Shown piece by piece: positions 38,941-48,091 of a DNA stretch of 64,000 nucleotides. Numbering within the stretch: position 1 is the first letter of the stretch; every line of letters begins with the position of its first letter. Position numbers and translations under genes: made by a program. The stretch comes from Sphingobium sp. AP50 (GTDB lineage: Bacteria; Pseudomonadota; Alphaproteobacteria; Sphingomonadales; Sphingomonadaceae), in NCBI RefSeq assembly GCF_900109095.1, contig NZ_FNYZ01000006.1, positions 124,001 through 188,000 on the forward strand, read 5' to 3'. The notes below the pieces were generated by a model that was given only the letters and a program-made list of their open reading frames with translations, ran no database searches and was not told the origin of the DNA.

Positions 38941-39864
38941 ATGGATGGAATGAATTTGACGGCTGATATGGAATCCCAGCGCTGCGGCGTCGTTGCGATC
39001 GTGGGCGCGCCCAATGCGGGCAAGTCTACGCTGGTAAACGCGCTGGTGGGGCAGAAGGTAGCGATCACCAGCCCCAAGGCGCAGACTACCCGGACCCGCG
39101 TGATGGGCGTCGCGATCGAGGGCGACGCGCAGATCGTGCTGGTCGACACGCCCGGCATCTTTGCGCCCAAGCGCCGGCTGGACCGTGCGATGGTGCAGGC
39201 CGCCTGGGGCGGTGCGCAGGGATCGGACCTGATCGCGCTGGTCGTCGATGGCAAGGCCGGACTTGGTCCCAAGATGGAGCCGATCATCGAAGCGCTGGTC
39301 CATCGCCCGGAGCGCAAATGGCTGATCCTCAACAAGGTCGATATTTCCATCAAGGAAAAGCTGCTGGTCCATACCCAGAGGCTGTATGAGCGGGTCGGTT
39401 TCGAGGAAACCTTCTTCATTTCCGCGCAGACCGGCGACGGCCTGGCCGAACTCAAGACCGCGTTCGCCAACGCCATGCCCGAAGGCCCGTGGCATTTCCC
39501 CGAAGATCAGGTGTCGGACGCCACCGACCGGATGCTGGCGGCGGAAATCACGCGCGAGCAACTCTATCACCAGTTGCACGCCGAACTTCCCTATGCCGCT
39601 GCGGTCGACACCGAGCAGTATAAGGAACGCGACGACGGGTCGGTCGAAATCCACCAGCAAATCCTGGTCGCCCGCCCGACCCAGCGCGCCATCGTGCTGG
39701 GCAAGGGCGGCCAGCGCCTGAAGGAAATCGGGTCGAAGGCCCGCGCCGAACTGGCCAGCATGCTGGGTGTGAAGGTTCACCTCTACCTGCACGTCAAGGT
39801 GAAGGAAGACTGGGAGGATGATCGTTTCATCTATCGCGACATCGGCCTCGACTGGGTGGACTGA
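38941..39864 (+). CDS. era: GTPase Era
   Basis: Ribosome-associated GTPase for 30S maturation and 16S rRNA 3'-end binding. The 307-residue protein has G1 GAPNAGKST, G3 DTPG, G4 NKVD and a C-terminal KH domain (ILVARPTQRAIVLGKGGQRLKEIG). Start is uncertain: ATG at 38941 or at 38950, the latter directly after GGATGGA. Both leave the GTPase domain intact. Confidence 0.94.
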   Translation: MDGMNLTADMESQRCGVVAIVGAPNAGKSTLVNALVGQKVAITSPKAQTTRTRVMGVAIEGDAQIVLVDTPGIFAPKRRLDRAMVQAAWGGAQGSDLIALVVDGKAGLGPKMEPIIEALVHRPERKWLILNKVDISIKEKLLVHTQRLYERVGFEETFFISAQTGDGLAELKTAFANAMPEGPWHFPEDQVSDATDRMLAAEITREQLYHQLHAELPYAAAVDTEQYKERDDGSVEIHQQILVARPTQRAIVLGKGGQRLKEIGSKARAELASMLGVKVHLYLHVKVKEDWEDDRFIYRDIGLDWVD

Positions 39865-39885
39865 AGCGAGATATTCAGGCTAAAT

Positions 39886-39954
39886 CGTCATTGCGAGCGC
39901 AGCGAAGCAATCCATTGTCGCACCATGGATTGCTTCGCTGCGCTCGCAATGACG
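39886..39954. repeat. Family C palindromic repeat
   Basis: A 69-bp near-perfect palindrome with arms of about 29 bp (CGTCATTGCGAGCGCAGCGA and its complement). The related copy is at 60713. It lies 22 bases after era. Confidence 0.88.
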
Positions 39955-40010
39955 GCATGAATCATGGCAAAGCCATCCAAGTCCAGAGCCACAAATTGCA
40001 TCCACCACAT

Positions 40011-40073
40011 CCGTTCGGTTCGAGCTTGTCGAGAACGCAAGCGCCGACTTTTCGACAAGCTCGAAGTGAACGG
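40011..40073. repeat. Family A palindromic repeat (short form)
   Basis: A 63-bp imperfect palindrome from CCGTTCGGTTCGAGCTTGTC to TCGAAGTGAACGG. It is the shortest A copy, with arms closer to the GIY-YIG element in the GTCGA block. It sits upstream of the GGDEF gene. Confidence 0.8.
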
Positions 40074-40134
40074 AGCAGATGATTGGCGTAAGCCTGTAAA
40101 ATCTGGCCATTCGGGTAAATTCATCATTTACCTT

Positions 40135-40872
40135 ATGCCGTTACGGCTCCGTTCCATGGGTCCGAAACAGAAAATCGCCTGTGCCGTGGGCATATCCGTG
40201 TTCGGGACGGTGGTCATTATGACCGTCGTTTCGCTGATACCCGGCATGTTCATTCCGCTGCGCTATTTCAGCGTCGGCATCTTCTGTTCCGGCAGCATTT
40301 CCACACCCGTCTGCGTCCTCCTCGTCCGACAGAGCGAGGAGAACCGGCGGCTGCGACAGGAACTGGAATTGCGGGTGGCCGAACTGGCGCGACTGGCACA
40401 GATCGATGGCCTGACCGGCCTGCTCAGCCGTAACGCCTTTTTCGATCGGGCCGAGCAGGTCCACCGCCAGCCGGGCAACTGGTATCTGCTGATCGATATC
40501 GATCATTTTAAACGCTTCAACGACGATCATGGGCATCAGACCGGCGACGCCGTGCTGCATGCCGTGGCGACGGCGATCGCGCAGGCGCTGCGCCCGGTCG
40601 ATCTATGCGGCCGACTGGGCGGCGAGGAATTTGCCGTATGCCTGATCGATTGCGATGAAGATCAGGCTACACGCCGCGCCGAACATGTCCGCGCGTCGAT
40701 CCAGGCTCTGCGGGTACGCGCAACGAACGGCCGCATGATGCGCGTCACCGCCAGCATCGGCCTGAGCCGTGGCGAACCGGCCCAACCGATCGAGGCGAGC
40801 CTCCATCGCGCCGACATCGCCATGTATGCGGCCAAGACCGGCGGCCGCAACCAGGTGCGGCGCGCCGCCTGA
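40135..40872 (+). CDS. Membrane-anchored diguanylate cyclase (GGDEF)
   Basis: Predicted to make cyclic di-GMP. The 245-residue protein has two membrane helices (about 12-35 and 40-60), a short coiled coil (RQSEENRRLRQELELRVAEL) and a GGDEF domain with RLGGEEFAV, DIDHFKRFND and the RADIAMYAAK end. The GGEEF variant is compatible with activity; there is no obvious RxxD inhibitory site immediately before it. I chose ATG at 40135 because upstream in-frame sequence is made of repeat DNA. Confidence 0.87.
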   Translation: MPLRLRSMGPKQKIACAVGISVFGTVVIMTVVSLIPGMFIPLRYFSVGIFCSGSISTPVCVLLVRQSEENRRLRQELELRVAELARLAQIDGLTGLLSRNAFFDRAEQVHRQPGNWYLLIDIDHFKRFNDDHGHQTGDAVLHAVATAIAQALRPVDLCGRLGGEEFAVCLIDCDEDQATRRAEHVRASIQALRVRATNGRMMRVTASIGLSRGEPAQPIEASLHRADIAMYAAKTGGRNQVRRAA

Positions 40873-40877
40873 CGGCC

Positions 40878-41549
40878 TTATGGGGTCGGCGCCTCGTTTT
40901 CGGCGATGATCGACTGCGCCAGTTCCGTGGCCCGGCTGAGCAGTGCCTTTACCGTCTCCGGACCCTGATAATTGTCATAGGCATAGGTGGACAGGACCTT
41001 CCCATCGACCGCCGTGACGCAACCGCCCAATCCAACATGCGTCGCGACAGTGCCGAGCTTGAACTGCATGGCGCCGCCAACAAGCCCACAATTGTCGTTG
41101 ATCCCCATGGGAACGACCGTGCCCGTCGCCTCAGCACTCGTCCCGAATAGCGACGACATCCGCTTTTCCAGATCGGCGCTCAAGCTGTTACCCTCAAGAA
41201 ACTGCTTTAATTCCGGCTTGTCGAACTCGGCGCCTATCATGGTCAGCAGTTGCTTGCGCGGTATGCTGGCGGCCAGTGCCGATACCGGCGCTTTCACCAA
41301 TATATAGCGATCAATCTTCTCTGCGTCCGCATCGCAAGGGAACAGGGTGAGCAGCGTGAGATTTTGCTGATCCACCGAGGAAATCATCTGGGCGACGGTG
41401 GATAGCGTGCCTTTGGGCAGGCAATAGCCATCGGGCAAGGTCCAGGACAATTCCCGCTCACCTACCGAAAAGCGCGCCACCTGCCGCTCCGCCGCCATAA
41501 CCGGGGCGGCGGACATCAGGCTAATGGTCATGATCCATCGTAAGATCAT
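40878..41549 (-). CDS. Exported hypothetical protein, 223 aa
   Basis: A signal peptide (MILRWIMTISLMSAAPVMAA, cleavage before ERQ) is followed by about 200 soluble residues with four cysteines (in GYCLPKG, FPCDAD, DNCGLVG, GGCVTAV), which could form two disulfides in the periplasm. It starts 6 bases after the topA stop on the same strand and converges on the GGDEF gene. No family recognised. Confidence 0.7.
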   Translation of the reverse strand: MILRWIMTISLMSAAPVMAAERQVARFSVGERELSWTLPDGYCLPKGTLSTVAQMISSVDQQNLTLLTLFPCDADAEKIDRYILVKAPVSALAASIPRKQLLTMIGAEFDKPELKQFLEGNSLSADLEKRMSSLFGTSAEATGTVVPMGINDNCGLVGGAMQFKLGTVATHVGLGGCVTAVDGKVLSTYAYDNYQGPETVKALLSRATELAQSIIAENEAPTP

Positions 41550-41554
41550 GGGCC

Positions 41555-44137
41555 TTACTCCGCCGCAGCCTTCTTCTTTACCGAGGCTTTCTTGGCGGCA
41601 GGCTTCTTCTCGCCCGCTTCCTTCTTTGCCGCCGGCTTTTTCGCCGCGGCCTTCTTGGCAGGCGCCTTCTTGCCCTTCTTCGCCGGGGCGGCCGCAGCGC
41701 GCGCGTCGATCAATTGCGCGGCTTCCTCCAGCGTCAACTGGTCCTTGTCCACCGTCTTGGGCAGCGTCGCATTGGTCGTGCCGTCGGTGACATAGGCGCC
41801 ATAACGGCCTTCCATCAGCTTGATCTCGGCATCGGTACGTGGATGGGCGCCCAGAACCTTCAGCGGCTCGCGACCGCCGCTCGACCGGCCACCCCGGTTC
41901 GCGGCTTCCGCCAGCTTCACCACGGCGCTGTTCATGCCGACCTCGAAAATCTCGGCCGTATTTGCCAACCGCCCATATTTGCCGTCATGCAGCAGATAGG
42001 GACCAAAGCGGCCGATATTCGCCACGATCGGCTTGCCCGTTTCCGGGTGCAGGCCGACTTCGCGCGGCAGGCTGAGCAGCTTCACCGCCCAGTCCAGCGT
42101 CATCTCGCCATCGGGCAGATCCTTGGGGATCGATCCACGCTTGGCCTCCTTGCCCTCACCCATTTCGATATAGGGACCAAAGCGCCCGGATTTCTTGACG
42201 ATATCCTGCCCGGTTTCGGGATGTTGGCCAAGGATTTCCGGTCCGGTATCCTCGCCATCCTTGCCGCCGGGCTGGCCGAACTTGCGGGTATATTTGCACT
42301 CGGGATAGTTGGAGCAGGCGATGAACGCGCCGAACCGGCCGCCCCGCAGCGATAATTGCCCGTCGCCGCACATCGGGCAGGCGCGTGGATTGCTGCCGTC
42401 CGCTCGTGGAGGGAACAGCATCGGCTCCAGAAACTTGTCCAGCTCCGCCGTGATGTCCGACGGCTTCTGTTCCATGACCTCGGCCGTCTTGGGCTTGAAG
42501 TCCCGCCAGAAGGCCTCCAGCACAGCCTGCCACTGGGCACGGCCGCCGCTGATGTCATCCAGTTCGTCTTCCAGCCCCGCGGTGAAGTCGTAGGATACGT
42601 ACCGTTCGAAGAAGCGTTCGAGGAAGGCTGTCACCAGCCGCCCGCTCTCCTCGGCGAAGAAGCGGTTTTTCTCGATCCGCACATAGTCGCGGTCCTTGAG
42701 CACCTGAAGCGTGGAGGCATAAGTGGACGGACGACCGATCCCCAGTTCTTCCAGACGCTTCACCAGCGACGCTTCAGAATAGCGCGGCGGCGGCTGGGTG
42801 AAATGCTGTTCGGCCGTCACCTTCTTCTTGGCCGGAGCATCGCCCTGCGCCATGCGCGGCAGGATCTTGCTGTCGTCGTCGTCGCTGTCGTCCCGCCCCT
42901 CTTCATAGAGCGCAAGGAAGCCGGGGAAGATCACCACCTGCCCCGTGGCGCGCAGCGTGTGGCTGCCGCTGCCATCGACCAGATCGATCGTCGTGCGCTC
43001 CAGCCGTGCCGAGGCCATCTGGCTCGCCAGCGCGCGCTTGAAAATCAGGTCATAGAGGCGCGCATGATCGCCCGAACCCACCTTGTCGCGATGGAATTCG
43101 GTCGGGCGGATGGCTTCATGCGCTTCCTGCGCATTCTTCGCCTTGGTCTGATATTGGCGCGGCTTTTCGGGCAGGTAGCCGCCGTCATAGCGTTCCGCAA
43201 TCGCCTTGCGCGCGGCGGAAATGGCGCTGCCGTCCATCTGCACGCCGTCGGTACGCATATAGGTGATCGCGCCGTCCTCGTAGAGTTGCTGCGCGATCCG
43301 CATCGTGTGGCTGGCCGAAAAGCCCAGCTTGCGCGCGGCTTCCTGTTGCAATGTCGAGGTGGTGAACGGCGCGGGAGGATTGCGGCTGAGCGGCTTCGTC
43401 TCGACCTTGTCGACGGTGAAGCGACCGGCCTCCACATCGGCTTTCGCGGCCATGGCGTCGCCTTCCTTGCCGATGGTCAGGCGGTCGATCTTCTCGCCCT
43501 TCCAGCGGACGAGGCGCGCGGTAAAGCCCTGCCCGCCCTGCTCCATCTCGGCCGCGACCGACCAATATTCCTGCGGCGTGAAGCTTTCGATCTCCCGCTC
43601 GCGCTCCACCACCAGACGCAGCGCGACCGACTGGACGCGGCCCGCCGACTTGGCGCCGGGCAGCTTGCGCCACAGCACCGGCGACAAAGTGAAGCCCACC
43701 AGATAGTCGAGCGCGCGGCGCGCCCGGTATGCGTCGATCAGATCCTCGTCCAGTGCGCGCGGCTTGGCCATCGCGTCCAGCACCGCCGCCTTGGTGATGG
43801 CGTTGAACGTCACCCGCTCTACCGTCTGCGGCAGCGCCTTCTTGGCGCGCAGCACTTCCTGCACATGCCAGCTGATCGCTTCCCCTTCGCGATCAGGGTC
43901 AGTCGCGAGGATCAATCGCGTCGCCTGCTTGGAAGCGTCGGCAATGGCCTTGAGCTGCTTGCCCTTGTCGCCATAATTTTCCCACGACATGGCAAAGCCG
44001 TCGTCAGGATCGACCGACCCATCCTTGGCCGGCAGGTCGCGGATATGGCCATAGCTGGCGAGGACGTGGAAATCGCCGCCCAGATATTTCTCGATGGTCT
44101 TCGCCTTGGCCGGCGATTCGACAATGACAAGCTGCAT
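41555..44137 (-). CDS. topA: DNA topoisomerase I
   Basis: Type IA enzyme that relaxes negative supercoils. The 860-residue protein has the TOPRIM domain (LVIVESPAKAKTIEKYLG, DPDREGEAISWH), the active-site Tyr in AITYMRTDG near residue 293, one Cys4 zinc ribbon (CPMCGDG..CSNYPEC), several C-terminal repeat modules (GRFGPY) and a Lys/Ala-rich tail of about 50 residues typical of alphaproteobacteria. Part of the plsY-dprA-topA cluster. Confidence 0.96.
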   Translation of the reverse strand: MQLVIVESPAKAKTIEKYLGGDFHVLASYGHIRDLPAKDGSVDPDDGFAMSWENYGDKGKQLKAIADASKQATRLILATDPDREGEAISWHVQEVLRAKKALPQTVERVTFNAITKAAVLDAMAKPRALDEDLIDAYRARRALDYLVGFTLSPVLWRKLPGAKSAGRVQSVALRLVVEREREIESFTPQEYWSVAAEMEQGGQGFTARLVRWKGEKIDRLTIGKEGDAMAAKADVEAGRFTVDKVETKPLSRNPPAPFTTSTLQQEAARKLGFSASHTMRIAQQLYEDGAITYMRTDGVQMDGSAISAARKAIAERYDGGYLPEKPRQYQTKAKNAQEAHEAIRPTEFHRDKVGSGDHARLYDLIFKRALASQMASARLERTTIDLVDGSGSHTLRATGQVVIFPGFLALYEEGRDDSDDDDSKILPRMAQGDAPAKKKVTAEQHFTQPPPRYSEASLVKRLEELGIGRPSTYASTLQVLKDRDYVRIEKNRFFAEESGRLVTAFLERFFERYVSYDFTAGLEDELDDISGGRAQWQAVLEAFWRDFKPKTAEVMEQKPSDITAELDKFLEPMLFPPRADGSNPRACPMCGDGQLSLRGGRFGAFIACSNYPECKYTRKFGQPGGKDGEDTGPEILGQHPETGQDIVKKSGRFGPYIEMGEGKEAKRGSIPKDLPDGEMTLDWAVKLLSLPREVGLHPETGKPIVANIGRFGPYLLHDGKYGRLANTAEIFEVGMNSAVVKLAEAANRGGRSSGGREPLKVLGAHPRTDAEIKLMEGRYGAYVTDGTTNATLPKTVDKDQLTLEEAAQLIDARAAAAPAKKGKKAPAKKAAAKKPAAKKEAGEKKPAAKKASVKKKAAAE

Positions 44138-44201
44138 TCAGGCCCCGGTAGAAAAGTCTCTCACGTATACGCGCGAGTGTGGATGGTCGAAACGGACGGC
44201 G

Positions 44202-44696
44202 TCAAGCGGTGGCGTCAATCCCGCTGCAAAGATGGGTTGCCTGCCGCCGATACTCAAATCCTCTGCCGTCGTCAGCGGTTATGTGAAGCATATCGAGATT
44301 TCGCTCTTCATGGGTGTAATAGGCTTTATCTCCGGATCGCACGACGAATGGATAGTTTCGACCGGAACCGCCCGGTGTCTGCACAAATCTGTAGCCGCTG
44401 GCTGTGCGTTTTAAATTGATGGGATCATCAATGTTCAGGACAATTCCAATCTTCGCATTTTCCAGCCGAAATGGAGTCGGCGGCACTTCTGCTCCAAAAA
44501 TCGCACCTTTGGCTGCAAGCCGAAAAGACGGCCCGTCGGGCGCTTTATAGCAACCAAACACCAGGTCGTTTTTCGGTGAGGGTTTGGGAGATGCGCCGAA
44601 AAATAGAAAGCCCAGAAATCCAGCTACCACCGCCAGACGCAGACCATGGAAAAACCAGCGAAACTCCTTGTCGGGATCAGAAATGCCATATGTCAT
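44202..44696 (-). CDS. Hypothetical membrane-anchored protein, 164 aa
   Basis: An N-terminal cytoplasmic stretch, one membrane helix (about 17-36: RLAVVAGFLGFLFFGA) and an extracytoplasmic domain of about 120 residues without cysteines in its core. The start overlaps the dprA stop by 4 bases (ATGA), so it is coupled to dprA. Slightly more AT-rich codon use than its neighbours. It resembles small single-gene insertions in the plsY-dprA-topA cluster. No family recognised. Confidence 0.65.
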   Translation of the reverse strand: MTYGISDPDKEFRWFFHGLRLAVVAGFLGFLFFGASPKPSPKNDLVFGCYKAPDGPSFRLAAKGAIFGAEVPPTPFRLENAKIGIVLNIDDPINLKRTASGYRFVQTPGGSGRNYPFVVRSGDKAYYTHEERNLDMLHITADDGRGFEYRRQATHLCSGIDATA

Positions 44697-45775
44697 GCCA
44701 AGCTGACTCGCCCTCCAGCCTGCCGCTCCAGTCCGCCCGCCAGCTCCAATTCCAGCAATATCGTCTGCACCACCGCCGGCGACAAGCCCGACTGGCGAAT
44801 GACTTCATCCACTGCGACCGCCACTGGCCCCAGCAGCGCGATCACCGCCGTCCGCTCGCCCTCCGCCACATCGCTCGACACCGGCTCGCCGATGAAGTCG
44901 AAGCTGCCCTGACGGACCATCCGGGGGTCGAAGCCGCCGATCGCCTCCATAATGTCCGTGCCATTCTGGATCAGGATCGCGCCCTCGCGGATCAGCGAAT
45001 TACAGCCCTGCGCGCGCGGATCGAGCGGCGATCCTGGCACCGCCATCACTTCGCGCCCCGCCTCACCCGCCAGTCGCGCGGTGATGAGCGATCCGGACTT
45101 TGGCGCGGCCTCGACCACCACCGTACCCAGCGCCAGGCCGGCGATGATCCGGTTGCGCGCGGGGAAATGGCGGGCGAGCGGCTGGACGCCCGGCGGATGC
45201 TCCGTCACCAGCAGACCTTGGCTTCCCACCTGCGCCTGCAAATCCCGGTTCTCCGGTGGGAAAGCGATGTCGATGCCGCTGGCGATCACACCGATCGTAC
45301 CGCTGTCGATCGACCCGCGATGCGCCTCCGTATCGATGCCGCGCGCGAGGCCCGACACGACCACCGCGCCCCGTTGCCCCAAATCCTGCGCCAGGCTGCG
45401 CGCAAAGCGGCAAGCCGCTGCCGATGCGTTGCGCGCGCCGACCATCGCGACACAAGGTTTTGCCGCCAGCGTCACATCGCCCCGCACGATCAGCGCCGGC
45501 GGCGCGCCCTCCATCTGATCGAGCAGCACCGGATAATCCGCATCACCCATCAACAGGTATCGCGCGCCCAGCGCCCGCGTCGCGGCAATCTCCCGCTCTA
45601 CGGTGCTCGCATCGGCGACGCTGGCCTTGCCCCCGCCACGCGCGGCAAGATCGGGAATGGCGCGCAGCGCTTCGCCCGCGGAACCGAACCGCGCGAGCAA
45701 TTGCCGATAACTGACCGGACCGATCCGGGGGGAGCGGATGAGCCGCAGCCTCTCGAACCGGTCCCGCTCGCTCAT
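44693..45775 (-). CDS. dprA: DNA-processing protein DprA
   Basis: Loads RecA on incoming single-stranded DNA during transformation. The 360-residue protein has the Rossmann block AMVGARNASAAACRFA, SGLARGIDTEAHRG, PARNRIIAGLA, KSGSLITARLA and a C-terminal winged helix. I chose ATG at 45775, which overlaps the plsY stop by 4 bases; the upstream extension lies wholly inside plsY. Confidence 0.93.
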   Translation of the reverse strand: MSERDRFERLRLIRSPRIGPVSYRQLLARFGSAGEALRAIPDLAARGGGKASVADASTVEREIAATRALGARYLLMGDADYPVLLDQMEGAPPALIVRGDVTLAAKPCVAMVGARNASAAACRFARSLAQDLGQRGAVVVSGLARGIDTEAHRGSIDSGTIGVIASGIDIAFPPENRDLQAQVGSQGLLVTEHPPGVQPLARHFPARNRIIAGLALGTVVVEAAPKSGSLITARLAGEAGREVMAVPGSPLDPRAQGCNSLIREGAILIQNGTDIMEAIGGFDPRMVRQGSFDFIGEPVSSDVAEGERTAVIALLGPVAVAVDEVIRQSGLSPAVVQTILLELELAGGLERQAGGRVSLA

Positions 45776-46383
45776 TGCGGGGATGCGTCCTTGGATTTGC
45801 CGATTTTCGGCTCCTCGCCCTTCGTCAGCCGGGCGATATTGGCGCGGTGCCGCCATAGCACGATGAGGGCGAGCGCCAGCGCCACCGGCACCAGATCAAG
45901 CCGACCGAACGCCCACATGGCAACCGGCGCGCTGATCGCCGCCGCCATGCCGCCGACCGACGACCATTTCGTCCCGAACAGCGCCGCCAGCCATACCGCC
46001 GCGAAAATGCAGCCCGCCGGCCAGAACATCGCCGTCACCACGCCCATCATCGTCGCCACGCCCTTGCCCCCGGCAAAGCGCAGCCAGACCGGATAGCAAT
46101 GGCCAATGAATGCCATCGCGCCTGCCATCGGCCCACCGCCATCGATCAGCCATGCGCCGATCAGCACCGCCGCCGCGCCCTTCAGCAGATCCAGCAGCAA
46201 TGTCGCCGCCGCCAGCCCCTTGCGCCCGGTACGCAGCACATTGGTCGCGCCGATATTGCCCGACCCGATCTGCCGCAGGTCGCCCGCACCGGTAAAGCGC
46301 GTCAGCAACAGGCCAAAGGGGATGGAGCCGAGCAGATAGCCGAGCGCCAGAACGAAAGCAGGAAGAAGCCAGGGAGGTGTCAT
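45772..46383 (-). CDS. plsY: Glycerol-3-phosphate acyltransferase PlsY
   Basis: Membrane enzyme that acylates glycerol-3-phosphate from acyl-phosphate, the first step of phospholipid synthesis. The 203-residue protein has five hydrophobic segments and the three conserved loops GSIPFGLL, GSGNIGATNVLRTG and FAGGKGVAT. First gene of the plsY-dprA cluster. Confidence 0.95.
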   Translation of the reverse strand: MTPPWLLPAFVLALGYLLGSIPFGLLLTRFTGAGDLRQIGSGNIGATNVLRTGRKGLAAATLLLDLLKGAAAVLIGAWLIDGGGPMAGAMAFIGHCYPVWLRFAGGKGVATMMGVVTAMFWPAGCIFAAVWLAALFGTKWSSVGGMAAAISAPVAMWAFGRLDLVPVALALALIVLWRHRANIARLTKGEEPKIGKSKDASPQ

Positions 46384-46454
46384 GAAAATCGCCAGTATAA
46401 GTTGCGCGCGACCATAGCGTGACAGGCGCGCGGGGCAATGGGGTTAGGATGCTC

Positions 46455-46997
46455 TTAACGTATCCGCGCAGGATTGCCGACCACGGTCGCGCCCGCCGGC
46501 ACATCGCGCGTCACCACGCTCCCGGCCCCGATCAGCGCATCGTCGCCAATCTTTACGCCCGGCAGGATGATCGCCCCGGCGCCGATCCATACATTGCAGC
46601 CGATGCGGATCGGCCTGCCCCATTCGATGCCGGTTGCCCGTTCGGCCGGATCGCGCGGATGGTCGGCGGTCAATATCTGTACGCCCGTGCCGATCTGCGT
46701 CCCGTCCCCTATCGATACTTCTACCACGTCCAGGATCACGCAGTTGAAGTTCAGGAACACGCCGTCGCCCAGAAAGATGTTGAAGCCATAGTCGCAATGG
46801 AAGGGCGGCCGGATGGTTGATCCCGCACCCAAAGCGCCCAGCCTTTCGCGCAGCAAGGCCTCCCGCTCCGGCGGCAGGGTGGCGTTGAACCGCTGCATCC
46901 ATTCCGCAGCTGCCAGCTGATCGGCGATGATTTCCGGATCATTGGCATGATAGGGTTCGCCCGCGATCATCTTCTGCTTCATGGTGCGGTCGGTCAT
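46455..46997 (-). CDS. maa: Maltose O-acetyltransferase-like sugar acetyltransferase
   Basis: A 180-residue left-handed beta-helix acetyltransferase. N-terminal Mac domain (MIAGEPYHANDPEI), then hexapeptide repeats (IGDGTQIGTGVQI, IGCNVWIGAGAIILPGV) with the catalytic His in TADHPRDP, ending VVGNPARIR. Acetyl-CoA is the donor; maltose, glucose or another sugar is the acceptor. ATG at 46997 follows GGAG and lies 97 bases from the divergent murI. Confidence 0.85.
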   Translation of the reverse strand: MTDRTMKQKMIAGEPYHANDPEIIADQLAAAEWMQRFNATLPPEREALLRERLGALGAGSTIRPPFHCDYGFNIFLGDGVFLNFNCVILDVVEVSIGDGTQIGTGVQILTADHPRDPAERATGIEWGRPIRIGCNVWIGAGAIILPGVKIGDDALIGAGSVVTRDVPAGATVVGNPARIR

Positions 46998-47094
46998 CCT
47001 GATCTCCTTCTTGGCCCGGCGAGGTGGCAGCGGGCGGCCCGCTTTGCAAGCGCTGCCGTTGACAGCTTCGCCCCATGCCGCGACACAGGCGCGC

Positions 47095-47898
47095 ATGACG
47101 GTCGCGCCAGATGCTCCCATCCTTTTCTTCGATTCCGGTGTGGGGGGCTTGTCCATCCTTGCCCCGGCGCGCGCCGCACTGCCGACGGCGCGCATCATCT
47201 ATGCCGCCGACAGCGCCGGTTTCCCCTATGGCATCAAGAGCGAGGCGGAAATCGCCGCGCGCGTGCCTGCGTTGCTCGGCCGGCTGGTGGAGCGTTATCG
47301 CCCGCGCCTCGCTGTCATCGCCTGCAACACCGCGTCGACCATCGCGCTCCAGCATGTGCGCGCGGCGCTCGACATTCCGGTGGTCGGTACTGTCCCGGCG
47401 ATCAAGCCCGCCGCTTTGCTCTCCAAAAGCCGCGTCTTCGGCGTGCTGGGCACCGACGCCACCGTGCGCCAGCCCTATGTCGATCGGCTGGCGGCGGAAC
47501 ATGGCGCGGACTGCACGGTGCTGCGACACGGATCGGCGGCGCTGGTCCAGCTTGCCGAAGCGAAGCTGCGAGGCGAGGCACTCGACCCGGCCATCGCCCG
47601 CGATGCTCTGGCCGGTCTGACCGATCAGCCGGGCGGCGACCGGATGGATATGGTCGTGCTTGCCTGCACCCATTTTCCGCTGGTGGAACAGGAGCTTGCT
47701 GCCGCCGCGCCGCATCCCATGGGCTTCGTCCATGGCGGCGATGGCATCGCCCGCCGCATCCTCTATCTGACGCAGGGTCAAGCCTGGCCAGACGCACCAG
47801 CGCCCGGCACCGCCGTCTTCACCCGCGTCGATGAAAAGGTGGAAGCCCTTCGCCCCGCACTGGCCTCCTATGGCCTCGACCACATCGAAGCGCTTTGA
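47095..47898 (+). CDS. murI: Glutamate racemase
   Basis: Makes D-glutamate for peptidoglycan. The 267-residue protein has FFDSGVGGLSI, the two catalytic cysteines Cys77 (IACNTAST) and Cys191 (VLACTHFP) and GKAFPYG-like FPYGIKSE. ATG at 47095 gives the standard start; the in-frame upstream part overlaps the divergent acetyltransferase. It is followed by the 52-aa gene and hemA. Confidence 0.94.
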   Translation: MTVAPDAPILFFDSGVGGLSILAPARAALPTARIIYAADSAGFPYGIKSEAEIAARVPALLGRLVERYRPRLAVIACNTASTIALQHVRAALDIPVVGTVPAIKPAALLSKSRVFGVLGTDATVRQPYVDRLAAEHGADCTVLRHGSAALVQLAEAKLRGEALDPAIARDALAGLTDQPGGDRMDMVVLACTHFPLVEQELAAAAPHPMGFVHGGDGIARRILYLTQGQAWPDAPAPGTAVFTRVDEKVEALRPALASYGLDHIEAL

Positions 47899-47932
47899 AT
47901 GAGAGCTTTGAATGGCATGGGCCATTTGTCCT

Positions 47933-48091
47933 ATGGCCAATTCTATCTATCAGTCTGATAGGTATTTCTCCCTAAAGTTGCGAGCGGTTATCGCTGGTAA
48001 TGACACGGCGGCGCAGGTAAATGCCGCCTTGGGTAAGAGGATGGCGCAGCGAAGAAAATCAGCGCGCGAGGAAACGGGAAGACAGGCGTAG
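47933..48091 (+). CDS. 52-aa basic ORF overlapping the hemA start
   Basis: ATG at 47933 reads 52 codons to TAG at 48089-48091, whose last base is the first base of the hemA GTG. The product ([20 protein letters not shown] ... ending REETGRQA) is basic with a helical, Ala/Arg-rich C-terminal half. The one-base overlap suggests translational coupling to hemA. It may be a small protein gene or a regulatory upstream ORF. No family recognised. Confidence 0.5.
   Translation: MANSIYQSDRYFSLKLRAVIAGNDTAAQVNAALGKRMAQRRKSAREETGRQA

Noticed and set aside
39964..40134. N-terminal extension of the GGDEF protein
   Set aside because: The DNA is mainly a family A repeat and gives no membrane or sensor feature.
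42356..44419. 687-codon plus-strand frame
   Set aside because: Antisense shadow of topA; composition and lack of motifs argue against coding.
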